Below, piece by piece: positions 44,944 to 57,320 of a stretch of DNA of 64,000 nucleotides. The stretch lies in assembly GCA_025677835.1 (NCBI GenBank), contig JAIXMR010000040.1:62001-126000 (forward strand). The letters are read 5' to 3'. Below the pieces are notes generated by a model that saw only the letters and a program-made list of their open reading frames with translations, did no database searches and was not told the DNA's origin. How positions within the stretch are numbered: the first letter of the stretch is position 1; every line of letters starts with the position of its first letter. Origin of the DNA: Sporodiniella umbellata. Lineage: Eukaryota > Mucoromycota > Mucoromycetes > Mucorales > Rhizopodaceae. The translations under genes and the position numbers were made by a program.

Positions 44944-46363
44944 ACAAATCCCGTCTACACTCATTATTTATGTACTATTGCTACTTTTGTCATTACAGAT
45001 AAGATATGAACAAAAGCACCTTACCATCAAGTGCTCCTCTTCGTTTGACGTTGGGTTTGGCAAAAAAGTATATATCATGCTTTCATACTTTAGTATTCTA
45101 ACCAAAAAATAAACTTATAATCAGTGTAATAACAAACCTACACCCCAAAACATATACACCATACGATATAGACAATAAAACGTAAAAGAAACACACACTA
45201 AATTAATTATTAATAAGAAAGCTACGAAAAGCAAAAAAAAAAAAAAAAAAAAAAAAAAGTGCTTAACATGTTTTTATTAATGCTTTTACTAATCAACAGA
45301 ACCTTTGGAGCCCATTTTATTAGAGCCATATCGTAACAAGCTATACTTTTCGTATGAAAGGATGTTTAACAATCAGAATAGACTTTTTTGTAACAACTTC
45401 ATTATGAAATTTACTTGAATTTTCTATATTTATCAAACTGTGTATTTTTATTAAAAGTATTCCATGATGTGCTCATTAAAAACAAGATAAGGACAAAACC
45501 TTAACAAATGACGCAGTGTTTGTATTGTCAGCTACATTTTAGTATAAGCTGCAACTGAATTCATATATAAAAACGAGTAGAATCTGATTTTATAGTTCAA
45601 TGCAGGTTTAGACTTGTCTCTTGTTAGCAGCTAATATAGAGTTCAGTTTGCATGCTTTACGTTTCGTTAGGCTTTTATAAAAACAAAGTACCTTCAAAGC
45701 TGTTAATCTCCTCTTTCTCACACTTTTTTTGAAGATCGTTTATTCTAATATTTACACTAATTCTCTCCTTTTTCTTTAAGCAAAAAACAAAAAGGAGAAA
45801 AACTGGGAGCAAGGCCTTCCGCAGGCTGATCGCTAAACCTTATTGCTTCCGCTTTTTTGAGCTATAGATAGACTGTTATGTTCAATTATCATACAAAATG
45901 TATTGTGAAAATCTTGTGTTATATAAATAGGCTATTAGCTGCGCTTAAACTACAACTGAACGCTTAATGTCAGGCTTCAATATGGTTTGTAACTGTATTT
46001 TGTTTTTATAAAACAAAAAGAAATGTTGAGTTTAAACTATGATTTGCACTGCTGAAAACAGAAGTCCACAGTAATTTTGCAGCCCCTATATTCTTGTCGA
46101 CAGTTAGAAAAAGCTTCAATTCTTTGTTTTTTTTTTGTTTATTTATTGATAGCTCTATTTCTCCCCATTTTTTTTCTTTTTACTTCCCTGTGGTTTCATT
46201 GCATTATACTTGTCCTTAAATATTTTTAACAACAATGAAAACAATGCACTGTTTATACGACAAAGGTCGCTTTACTAGCTATTACATGTCGGATTTAGAA
46301 GAGTTTGTATGGTAAAAATACAGGATAAAGAAAATAATAGCCTTTTTAAGCAAATTATCCCAG
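44944..46363. other. Intergenic, 1.4 kb
   Basis: AT-rich; one A tract at 45233-45258. No gene or RNA seen. Confidence 0.6.
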
Positions 46364-46997
46364 ATGAGTAATATGGAGTTTCTTAAAGTCATAAATACAT
46401 TCAATCATCTAGCTGAAAAATTCCCGCCATATGTCTCCAAGGCAGCAAGTTTATGCATTGTTTTCTCTACCTTGATTGCTCTTATAACAATAATGGCGGT
46501 TGTGAGATATACAAACTACATTGGAATTATTGTGATTATTCCTATTCTTTTTTTTGGGATTAGTATTTTAGTTGTTACCTGTAAACATAGGAGACAAAAA
46601 AGGGTAGGTTCGAGTGAAAGCAAAGGTTTTGGTTTTTTGTATACGTTTTACAGCAGTATTTAATCCTATATGTGACTTAGTTTGAAAAAGAAATATCGAA
46701 GCTGTGCTCTTGCTTAAATGCAACAGAAAATGTACGTGGAATCAATTTCAAACTGAATTTTTTAACCAGTGATCATCACATATCAACAAGTCCTACTCCA
46801 GTCTACGTAAAAGCGTCTAAAACCTCTTAATTTTTTCTCCCTAACTATTTATTTCATAGGCTGTCACAATAGAATTTGACGAACGATATAATCTTTCAAG
46901 GTTCATGGGAAGGCCTAAATCTTTGCCACCACCTTATTCTTACTCTCCAGTCCAAATACCAGCTAATGTGTATTGCTCTATGCAAAGCAAAGAATAA
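46364..46997 (+). CDS. Small two-TM membrane protein with PPPY motif, unknown function
   Basis: Three exons: 46364-46603, 46681-46806, 46860-46997; 167 aa. The three pieces are open, in phase and joined at GTAGGT/GTAAAA donors. Two adjacent hydrophobic segments (about residues 25-46 ASLCIVFSTLIALITIMAVV and 50-70 YIGIIVIIPILFFGISILVV) are followed by a basic stop-transfer HRRQKR. The rest is soluble: ISKLCSCLNATENVRGINFK, SDHHISTSPTPVYAVTIEF, and near the end SLPPPYSYSPVQIP. The PPPY sequence fits binding to WW domains of Rsp5-type ligases, suggesting a membrane adaptor, but this is inference. No family is recognised, and both termini probably face the cytosol. Confidence 0.65.
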
Positions 46998-49900
46998 AAA
47001 CCCCGTTTTCTTTTTCTTTTTCTGCCAATGTATTACTTTTGCTCAGTTTGTATAATGAGTTGAACTATATCAAATACGTCCGTTTGAGAAGGTTTATTGT
47101 TTTTTTTTTTTTTTTTTTTTTTGGAAAAAAAAACTGTATTCTGATAAATTAGTTTTTTTCTTTTTACATTTGTGAATAAACAGCTCGCTGTAAAAACACT
47201 GCAAGTTATGAAATACAGTCTAACGCCATTTTGGTCGTTTGATTCAATAAGTATATAGACTTTTCTTTTCTAAACTAAGCAATTTTCTAAATTACAAACC
47301 TCAGAAGCTTTTTTAATACCTTCTGTATCTATCGCTAATGATGACAACATTTTGCAATTTTTGAGTTAAGCGTTTTTTTCATAGTTTCATTTTTATTATG
47401 AAGAAAAAAAACACGTGTTGCACAACTATCAACTCGCTCGAGAAAGAAAGCATACTGCTTAAGTTAAGTATTTAATTATGTAAAAAATTATTGTCTAAGT
47501 GCCTTTTCTTCTCTCCTTTTCTGTTCCAAACAAATCAAACATTTTTCAATTTGGTACAGTAAACCTTGCAAAATCTAGGGAGTGTATGTTTGCGAGGTTT
47601 TTTTTTCGAAGCTTTATACGGTATTTGCATAAAATTTTAAAAAAAAAGAGTACGATAAAAAAAGCCTTATAATAAAAAAGAATATTCCTCTCTGGTTTAT
47701 ATCCAAAAGCTATTTTTAATCTTATTTTAGTGCATGTTGCAAGCAGTAACTTCAATTTCTTTCAGAGCTGAAATAAAGCGGCTTTGTATTATATAATATA
47801 ATATATATCGATAGAGACGCTTATGGGACTAACATTAGGACATTAGGTACTTAACAAAGCAAACAATGAGAATCGAACGATTTAGAATTATAAGCGTGCT
47901 TTATATTGTTTATTCGAATATCTGTACTAGAAGTCTTACTTGGCGAATTTTGGTGCATCAAAATAAACTAAAAGCGGTTTTTATTGATGCTCATTTTTTT
48001 TATTTCTTTAATAGTAGCAAATAAGAAAAAAATACTCCTATGTTATCTAATACTACGTTGATAAAGCCGAAATAGGCAGATTTCGAAGCTTTTAAGAAGC
48101 TTACATAAGTAAAATCTAATAAGATAAAGCATATAGAATCTTTTTTATCCGAGTACTAACTGCTAAAAACAGCAACTTGTTTTTTTTATTAGAGAAAAGG
48201 TGCACACGAAAACACCTATGTTGAGATAATAGAGTATTCTAGAACAAAAAATATACTATAATAATGACAAAATTTTAAGCTATGTCAAAAGCCATCTTAA
48301 TGTTCAGTACTATGAACGCATATAGAAATTATTTCCCAACTAGTTTTTTTGATCTCTTGTGTTGTGATGTCCTTCGATATGCTTTTTACAGTTTACTTTT
48401 AAAGGATGGCCATTTGTTATTATACTAGTTTTTATTACATTTAATTTTGTATATTCGTTATACAAACTTTTTTTTCGAGCAGCAAAAGTTTCCTAGTTTG
48501 TTTGCAGTACTATTCTACCAAAGCATACATCAACAGAAACAGCTGTTTTATTCTGTATCTGAAATGCAATCCTTACGCCAATTGTTATTCTTAAAAAAAC
48601 TCAGAAAAAGGCAAAAATAGATTCCCCAATCATAGCTTATCCCCCGTTCTCGGTGAGCGAAAAACTAAAAAAAAGCTTTTCAATTCCGAATGCTATTGTT
48701 ATGAGCACCTCATGAAAATAGTTAAAAAAAAAGCATACAAAAAAAAAAAAGTAAATCGACCATGTTGTTGTCGTAATGAGCTTAAAACACGCAGTAAAGA
48801 AGTTTTTTGTGCTATCCGCGTATTCCATTCTAGATTTTGAATCCTAGTAGAGCTATGTAGCTCTTCTAAGCTACATAACAAATATCGAATTCCAAGGGAG
48901 AAGAGTTGACGTAAAGCTTTATATGCCGTTTGTTCTCATAAAAATGACATCTGTATTGCTATTTTGCCTACTTTTGCGCCTAGTATTAGGCGTTTTTTTT
49001 CTGTAAGGCTTTCTATTCTGTTTTTTTTTCTAATAGAAACGTGATAGTTTTTACACGCAAAGCATTTTTATCCCTTAAACACTATAGAAAACAAAGAGAG
49101 TCAAGTTATAGTCGAGGTAAATGTAGTCTCCCATAGCAACCTGTCTATGAAGAAAGTTTCTATACAAAACAAGTCTGGCTACTCTTCAGTCAAATAGGCT
49201 AGTTGGTGGTAGTTACAAAAAAAAACCTCCTACACAAAGGTTTGGGTACTCTTGTTAATTAGATTAAGATGGGAATTCTACAGGCATAAAAAACTATAAA
49301 AGAACAGCTTATTGCTAACAATATGCAAGCTGGAGCTATGGCTAAGGCTATTCTGATTTTATCGTATTATTGTATTGTAATTAAGATATTCGCTGGTGCT
49401 TTATGTAATGAGTATGCCTTTTTTGAGTCTTAAAGTGTTTTATATTTCTTAAGCATTCGTCATGAAACAAATAAACAAGTCCAACATCAAGCACTGATAG
49501 AATTCACAATAGTATATCAGCATTTGAAAGCCTTGAGAGTGTGCTTTGTTGGATTAAAATATATAAAGTACGACGAAGTTTGTTTTGAATACGAGGGTCA
49601 AGAAAGGATTTTTAAGCAGAAGTAAAAAAAAAAGAGAAGAAAAAACGCTTTAAATAAGGTAGTATAATGCTTTATCAAAAAACGTTTTAGAAGCTACAAA
49701 AAACATAGCTACGAGCTTTTGTTACCAAGAAACTCAACTGTAATAAACCAACTGTGTATGCATATTTTTTGGAGCTCGATATTTAGAAAAACAGCAACCA
49801 AAGCAACATAATTAGTACAAGCATTTTGTAACTTCGAATCTCGCATTGGAGGAATATTAAAGAAATGAAGATGCCAAGCACCAGTAAGCTATACTACAGA

Positions 49901-50378
49901 GGAATTGCGCAATCATTGTCTTAAATTACATTGTTGAATAAAAAATGCGATATAGATGACTCAAAACGCACTGCAAAGTCTGACCCACGTCTATGCAAAC
50001 ATAGAACTCATTGTTGTTGGTGCCATTGGTTGGAATCTCTAGCCGCCAATCGATACTAAAAGATGCAAGCATATTTTGATGTTGATTACAGGTTTGACCT
50101 ACATCTATAAAAAGCTTTAGCCTCTATCAATCAATGCTTTTTATATCTATTTTCTCAAAATGTAATTGGTCAGTACTTGTATTTTAAATTTCATCAGTGA
50201 AGTGTCCCATTAATATCCGGATAAAACGTGATTGGTGTTTGTTTGTACAAAAGGAGGGGCGGGGATGATCAAATAAGAAAAGTCCTTTTTTTTTCCTTTT
50301 TCTTTTTTTTTTTTTTGCTTTTTCTCATATATTATTTTTTTTTAATCCCTTCCTTTAAATAAAAAATATAAAAACAGA
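46998..50378. other. Intergenic, 3.4 kb, AT-rich, empty
   Basis: The longest gene-free stretch. T tract at 47099-47121. The few open frames (for instance 48637-48881 minus) have no coding character. A 9-bp palindrome pair TATGTAGCT...AGCTACATA lies at 48854-48877. Nothing else supported. Confidence 0.6.
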
Positions 50379-51635
50379 ATGAGAGAACCTAATTTTAGCT
50401 TCCCTTCTCAAAATAGAGCGGCTATTTGTATCACTTCTGCTCTTTATGATAGAAGAGCTTTGGACTGCACAGCGACGTTACCTCTCGTTAATTCCTTGAC
50501 TCATCTTGCCTATCTTACCTCTACCTCGCCTCGCATTAGAGAGATATTGTGCTTAGATGGGGGCTTAGAAAGATTGGTTCGAATACTACTTAATACCTCA
50601 AATAGAGTAGATCGGCTTACAACTTGGAAATGGACTTTGGCTTTTCAAAGCGTAGTGAATATCGGGGTTCGAGGAACAGAGCAGATCCGAACAAAAGTAG
50701 TCGGAGCGGGAGTTATTCCATACATTTTGACCATACTAAGTACCACACACAAAAGAGCAGAAGTCAAAAAAGGTAAGCAATTTAAGACGTTTCGCATCCA
50801 CATAAATCCACCAGACTTACGCCTTCTTTCATATACAGAAGAAACGCCAGTAATTTTTAATGGTAAATTTCTTGTTGAACCCCGCAAATCACTCGCTAGA
50901 ACCCTCGTTTCTTTATTAGGTAATAGCCAATTTGCTTCCAGCGCAAAACCACTGCGCCGTTCTACGTTTCCCTACGTAAAAATCGACCCAGCACAGAGAC
51001 GATACAATCGTATTCGCCGAGACGACAAAAAACGTACAGACGATCAGGTGTTCCACCGAGAAGAGGATGTCTTGCTCAGCCTACAGTTACTGGCCTATCT
51101 GTCCAAATACCCTCATATACGGGACCTTTTTCATACAGCTTACCACAAAGATGTCTTTAGTGTTGTTGAAAAGTTCTGTCACCGCACGCAACCTAGTCCT
51201 GTTCAGTATTGGGCCGGCGTCATTATGCGAAACGCTTGTAGAAAAGATGAAACACGAGGTGGTCTTCGGCGCTGCGCTAATTTATCTTGCAGAAAATGGG
51301 AAAGCCGTCCTCGTGAATTTGCAAAATGCAGACGCTGCAGGAAAGCGAAATACTGCTCCAAGACGTGTCAAAGTAAAGCATGGGCTGAAGGACACCGATG
51401 GTGGTGTGTTGAAAGGAGCGCGTCTACCCTTCCTACGGCATCCGTAGCCACATCAACATCCCATACCACACACAACAATAGAAATACTACAACTCATGGA
51501 AATAACGAAATCCACCTCTCCTCACACAGCAATCGAAATGCTAGTAGCATCAGCATTGATCAAACAGAAAACAATGCTGAAACATCAGACAATAGAGCCA
51601 TATTAATGGAAATGGGTGTTCATATGGATTTGTGA
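50379..51635 (+). CDS. MUB1: MYND zinc-finger protein of the MUB1/samB family
   Basis: A single exon, 418 aa. The N-terminal half is an armadillo-like helical region typical of the family: REPNFSFPSQNRAAICITS, LYDRRALDCTATLPLVNSL, THLAYLTSTSPRIREILCLD, WKWTLAFQSVVNIGVRGTEQ. The MYND finger is at about residues 298-343: C-x4-C, CRRCRKAKYCSKTCQ, and H-x3-C in EGHRWWC. In yeast Mub1 works with the ligase Ubr2 to degrade Rpn4; Aspergillus samB affects growth polarity. The C-terminal tail is Asn/Ser/His-rich. It ends shortly before an A-rich run. Confidence 0.92.
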   Translation: MREPNFSFPSQNRAAICITSALYDRRALDCTATLPLVNSLTHLAYLTSTSPRIREILCLDGGLERLVRILLNTSNRVDRLTTWKWTLAFQSVVNIGVRGTEQIRTKVVGAGVIPYILTILSTTHKRAEVKKGKQFKTFRIHINPPDLRLLSYTEETPVIFNGKFLVEPRKSLARTLVSLLGNSQFASSAKPLRRSTFPYVKIDPAQRRYNRIRRDDKKRTDDQVFHREEDVLLSLQLLAYLSKYPHIRDLFHTAYHKDVFSVVEKFCHRTQPSPVQYWAGVIMRNACRKDETRGGLRRCANLSCRKWESRPREFAKCRRCRKAKYCSKTCQSKAWAEGHRWWCVERSASTLPTASVATSTSHTTHNNRNTTTHGNNEIHLSSHSNRNASSISIDQTENNAETSDNRAILMEMGVHMDL

Positions 51636-54451
51636 AAACAAACATTACACACACTTAACAAAAAACAACCAAAATAATAATAATAATAAAAAAAAAAAAA
51701 AAAAAAAAGAAAAACAAAACAAAAAACAAAACAAAAACAACAAAAAAAAAGGCACCAAAAAATACTTCATTTTTATGTTGAAAATCCCTCTATGCTTCCT
51801 TTTTTCCTCCTTCCCTCTTCTCCCCCTTTTTTTTTCTCATCCCAATTTCACTCCTCGCACACCTTCCTTACTTTATTATTACTCTTATTATACCTTTAAA
51901 CATTTACATCTTTTTTTCTTGTTAGAATATATGCAATAAAAAACACCATCCCATTACTATACTTTAAAAGCGAACTACACTAGAAAGCCCTCACTTACTA
52001 ACTCCATCTCTCTTTAAAAGAGAGCTAAGCAATTACGTGCTCATGAGTACACAAGGTCAGGCTCTCACAGAGCAGTTTTACGAGCAAAACGAAAAAAATA
52101 TATATTCTCTATTAATTGAAGCACGCTTTTCCCTGTAAAAGCAAATGATCAGCTTCTGAGTCATATATTGCTTGTGATCACAATGAAACAGTGAGGTCAA
52201 TAAATGTATAAAAAGGAAAACTTCACCCTGAGATAAAAAAAAAAGGCGTGCATTATTTTAGTATTCTACACACATACTGCTGTAGACAAAACGGCATTTG
52301 TACTTAGTTTTTAGCTAAGAACTTGTACAATATAGAACTTCGATACCTTTATAAATATACATTAAGACAGAGCTAAAATTCCTTGCTTTTCCTTCTAATA
52401 AGCGCTAATAAGGATGATATCACTTTGTTCTTGGCTTATTTTTTGAAAAAGCACTTGAAACAAATAAGCGATCTTTCTCTGTGTCCAAATGCCCTTTTCG
52501 ATTGTTTTTTATCAGTCTAGGTGAGTAAATGAAGCTGGTACTTGAAATATTTCTGTTTTTAGCTTTTGCAAAGCCGATTTAACCTTAGGTTACCCAAAGA
52601 GCTTCAGCCAGCCATTCCAACCTCGAGACTGCTCAAGTGATAATAACACGCCAAATGAAAGACAAAGAAAGACTGGATTTCGGAAAGAGCAATGTAAAGA
52701 CTTTAAAGAGATTTTAACAGAGAAAAGCAAAAAGTGATAAAAGTAAAAAAAAAAAAAAAAAAAGTACACGATGCCTTCTAGAATAATACAGTCCGATTCA
52801 ACAATGTTTTTAAGTTGTATTTGTTGAAAAATGAACCATACGAGAAAACACAAACTCTTCGCTTTTGTTACATGAAATAAAGCCCAGTCTTCGTTGGGTT
52901 TGTGTTTCCGTATTATATAGCCAGCATGTGCAAATCCTACTCCTTTTCGCCTCAAAAGACAACATGTAAATACAAATTCCGAAGTACAACCTATTTCTTT
53001 TTCTTTAAAAGACAAAAACAAAACAAAATGCGCCCATTGTATTACTAGTAGTAAAACTAGTTTGATGACCTGGCTTCTCCTAAGTTTTGGTTACTGAAAC
53101 TGATTCAAAACGAATACTTATTTGAGAGCCTTGCACCGCTATACCGTACTACATTCCAATATATATACATATATATATGTATGGGGAGCATAGAGCTAGA
53201 ACTTCTAAGCAAATTTTTCCCTCTCTTCTTCTTTTTTTTTCTTCTGTTGTATCAGCACACAGTTTGAAAAGGCAAATACAACTGACCGATCTTTATATCT
53301 ATGATTGGTTAGCCCACTTTAAGACTCATACCCTACTAATTGTAGTTTTTATAAAAAAAACATTGTGTTTAGGGAGATGACTGTATACGAACATTTAGCT
53401 GTGTGGGAATATTCCAGAACCATCTTTGGTTGTTTCTTTTTTTTTAAAAAAAAAACTTGTATCTTGTCTAAACACAAAAAGAAACAATAGATGTAGATTC
53501 AGTGTGATATTGTGCTCAATTATTTTTCAAAAAAAAAAATCCAAACAAACCTTGATCGTAAAGTAAATTATCATACGGATACCCATAATGTGTTAAAATA
53601 TGAGAAAGAGAAGCCCTATACGTATTACTAAAGGTTGCTTTTTTGAAAAGCAAAATTTTAAAATTCGACAGCTTATTCGTATGTATCTAATGACATCATA
53701 AGGCAATGCCATGCATCTCTTTAATTCCCTAGGCTTTGTTTATACATAGAAAGGTGTCTACAGCTACTACTATAAAGGAAGCCCTGGAAACGACTTTCAG
53801 TGACAAAGTAGCTGCCAATCAAAATTGATACCGAAAACTATAAAAAGCACTAAGTTTGCTTTACACTTGGCTATTGAAGAAACAGAATTGCCATTTTTTA
53901 AGCGATACGGTATACCTTTAGCTACTATAAAATACAGGGGTATGATTACACTGAAAAGTAATGGTAGCGCTAACTGCAGGGAAAAGGTTAGTTAACCTGA
54001 TTTTATTACCCAAGGTACATATATTATGCTCCTTGGACAATATATTGCAGTATGTTTGCTTGTACCTGATAGCGGCAATATGAATACATTAGGATTTACA
54101 TAGTATGTACCTTCTCTAAAAGGAAAAAGAAAAGACCTCTCTATAGCATTTTATAACTAAGCCTTAAGACTAGGAAAATGAAGAGCTTATGAACATATAC
54201 ATAAAGCCATTTTAAATAATCTATTAATAAAGTCCAAGAAATAAATAAATGCCCTTTTTTTAAAAAAAAACCAATGAAGAGAGCACAAACAGAGCAAAGA
54301 TATCTTAGTTGTGTTAATCTCTATACTTAATAAACCATAAAAATCACTCATTTTATCTAATAGGCAAACCATCTTTAATTTAACCATTGACTGCTTAAGA
54401 AAAAAAACAGGCAAGGCAGATTACAAAGTAAACACCTTCTACTAAGATATA
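51636..54451. other. Intergenic, 2.8 kb
   Basis: Convergent spacer between MUB1-like and septin-like genes. It starts with an A/C-rich low-complexity stretch (51655-51752), then AT-rich sequence. Minus-strand frame 52590-53021 is cut by low complexity and not believed. No RNA recognised. Confidence 0.6.
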
Positions 54452-55828
54452 TTATGGCGGTAAACACTGTTTTTTATTGTTGTTATAGCCAGCGACAAAA
54501 AGAATGCACAAACAGAAAAAGAGAATCGTTGCAAGTATAACTCGATTACGATATAGCCGATTATCTTGTATGTGAGCTAAGCCAACTTGTTTAATTAGAA
54601 ACTCTCTTCTGTTTTTCTGAGATAGCTTCTCAAATGCTTGCTTCAGCTCTCTGTCTTGTTTTAACATTTCTTTTTCTAGCTGACGACATCGGTTGCTGAT
54701 ATATTCTGATACTTTCTGCTTTTCTGCAACGCTGAGACTTTGAGTACTACTACTGGCACTTGGAATGCTACTCATACTGTTATTAATACTAAATGAGCCA
54801 GTCGGTACTGGTTTCTGTTGCTTTCTCCATTGCAAAAAATGATGGGTGGTTTGCTTTCTCAAATAATTCAAATGGGTATCAAACAATACTTGCTTTAAGT
54901 AGGTTAGTCCATGAAAGACAGGTTTAGTAGGAGACCAATTCACTACGAATGGTACAGAGCAAGGGCTAGCTTGCTTGCAATACTTTATAGTCTCATCTTG
55001 ACTAAAACCTAACGTACAAAAACGGATTTGGTTTTGTATCAATGTATTAACGATGTCTAATCTTTGTTCTGCCATCTGATCCATCCTAACGGATAAATCT
55101 GGCTGGATCAAAACTGGTATAATACTGACCAATTCGTGGATGCTTCGCATATACTCTATATCAACAGGCTTTAACCGACCCGAGAAAAGGTACAAGCATG
55201 CATCCACATGAGTCAGAGCAGAAGAGGCGTTCTCTAATATATACGTCAGTCGCGGATCATCTTGACAAGATGGATGAAATAGGCCATGTGTTTGCTCAAA
55301 TTGTCCTTCAAGATATTTTTTCGTATTGGAAAAAATAATGTCAGCTCGTACGGAGGCGCCATAACCACAGGTATCAGCAATACAAATATTGGTAAACGGA
55401 ACATAAAGTTCTGTAATCTCAGTAGAACAGCCTGGTGGATTGATTTCTTGCGCAGTTAAGGTAGACACAAGCGCTGACTTTCCAACACCTATATTAAAAG
55501 TGTTGAGCTCTTTTATGCATATCTATAGGAAGCCCTATAGGCATATCTTTCATTTATGCATTCATATACATATATACATATGTGTATTGTGTATGTGTGT
55601 CTATATGTGTGTGTACGATTCTCTCGATTTATGCATGAAAGTAGTCGTACCTGAATCTCCACATACAATCATTCGAAAATGTTGGGTATTATCTTTTAAA
55701 CGCACAGAGCTTGTGCTAATAGATGTTCTCTTAGTCAAACTTGATACTGTATTGAAATTCATATTATCATCAAGACTCTTGACACCAAAATCGGTTTCAA
55801 AAACAGAATCTTTGCTGCTTCTAGACAT
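54452..55828 (-). CDS. Septin-like GTPase with C-terminal membrane anchor
   Basis: Two exons: 55828-55651 and 55488-54452; 404 aa. P-loop GDSGVGKSALV at residues 57-67 (split by the intron), switch II DTCGYG, septin-like ALTHVDACLYLFSGRLKPVD followed by IEYMRSIHELVSIIPVLIQPD. Septins normally have AKAD as the G4 motif; here it is IQPD, so the lysine that contacts guanine is missing. A coiled coil follows (RQLEKEMLKQDRELKQAFEK). The last 30 residues hold a single TM, VILATILFFCLCILFVAGY, and a short tail NNNKKQCLPP. Such tail-anchored septin-like proteins occur beside true septins. Filament formation and GTP binding are uncertain. Intracellular membrane scaffold is my inference. Confidence 0.78.
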
Positions 55829-56749
55829 TGATGTTGTTTTAGCTCACTAGAAAAGTACAAGAAAAAGAGGGATATTAATTTTCAAACAGGCTTTCGTCAT
55901 CTTTCAGCTTCACACTCGAATACATATTTCCAAAAAAGGTTAATGTCACTTTTTTTTTTTTCAAGATGAACTGGTTGTTTTCTTTTTATTATTTTTATTA
56001 GAGGCTTCAGTAGATATAACTAAAAAAGGAAGAAAGAAGATGCTTACTTTTTTACGAAAAAACAGCTTCTGTGTATTCATTGAGTTACCCCTTGTGTTAA
56101 TTTGAAGCACGAAGCATGCAAAGACTTTTCTTTTTTTCAGTTATTCAGACTTTATATTATCGCCATTTGTGTTAGTTCGCTTACTCGTATGGACCTACAA
56201 AATCTCCATTACCGGTGTAATAGCCGCTTTGAAGTGTATATAAAGACTAAGGCCTCTAAAAGCTAGGCGTTAATCCAACATAAGCTTCTAAAGAGAAAGG
56301 AAGCTTTTTTTCAATCAATTCAACATCTATGAGTGTCTGTCTTTGAGATCCCTTTGTTACATAAAAGGTGTTTAAAAGATCAAGAACAAAGCAAAATAAA
56401 AAGGAGCGATATCAAATTCCACTCTTAACTCTACTGTTTTGTCTTCTAATACATGTCGCATTTTTAACCGTTTTTCTCAATATCGCTATACATCCATGTA
56501 GTCTTATTCTTCTATTCTAGTACATAGTTTTCGTTGTTGTCCGAGTTTTGTAGTCTTCCTTTTTGTTTTGTGTATGTGTATGTGTTTTTTTCTTTTCCTT
56601 TTTTGCAGTAGAGTAAATTCAAACTCTACTAAAAACTTTCTCGTAGCCTCCTCTACTTTATAGTACACATGTAAATTTTTGAAATACGTATCTGCAAAAC
56701 GTCTTTGTACAAACACTGCAAGATTTATTTTTTACACATATATTTGTGA
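55829..56749. other. Spacer between septin-like and SmD3 genes
   Basis: 920 bp, AT-rich, no gene recognised. It contains the septin-like promoter and the SmD3 3' region. Confidence 0.6.
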
Positions 56750-57320
56750 CTAAAATCTAGGAGGTCCACCACGACCTCTAAATCCTCCACCACCTCGCAT
56801 ACCTCTTCCTCGGGCTACAAGAAAAGAGAAAAAAGTGAATATTTAACTGTTAAAAAGCTTTTTTTTCAAAAAAAAAACAAAAAACAAACGCTTTCTACCT
56901 TGTTGAGCACGCGCAACTGTAGCTCTTCCTCTTCCCAAACCTATACCTCTACCCTTCAAACCTCCAGGACCAGCACCCTTAAACATAGGAGCGTTCTTTA
57001 ACATGTCGGGTACAATGAAAAATCGAACATGAGATCCTCGGATGTAAACTTGGTCTAATTGTGATACTCGACCATCGCGTGCAGTGACGGTAATATCTTT
57101 TAGTTGAATGTTCATGTTGTCTTCAGCTGAAGAGATGAACAAAATTTCCAATTCAAAAAAATAAAGATTTGACTTAGACCAACTGTTTTTTTTTAGATTC
57201 AATTTCGAGTAAAATACCTTCCAGCAACTTTCCGCGATAAAGTTGACCTGTCTTCAACTCTAATGAGATAATGTGACCTTGTGCTTCATGGAGAAGCTTA
57301 ATAGGAACGCCGATTGTCAT
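56750..57320 (-). CDS. SMD3: Small nuclear ribonucleoprotein SmD3
   Basis: Three exons: 57320-57218, 57126-56899, 56814-56750; 131 aa. Sm1 motif: [20 protein letters not shown] and [20 protein letters not shown]; Sm2: [20 protein letters not shown], with the invariant IRG. The tail is Gly/Arg-rich ([34 protein letters not shown]), as in SmD3, and is a likely arginine-methylation site. It is a core spliceosomal protein of U1, U2, U4 and U5 snRNPs. The RG tail is split onto its own exon. The exon 2 start was chosen at the CTTCAG acceptor to give LLEAEDNMN. Confidence 0.96.

Noticed and set aside
47860..47900. B-box-like CGTTCGATTCTC on minus
   Set aside because: No cloverleaf and no A box; AT-rich chance match.
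48854..48877. 9-bp palindrome pair TATGTAGCT/AGCTACATA
   Set aside because: Too short and isolated to call a terminator or mobile-element end in AT-rich DNA.
52590..53021. Minus-strand 143-codon frame
   Set aside because: Phe/Tyr-rich translation of an A/T run, no motif, no splice context.
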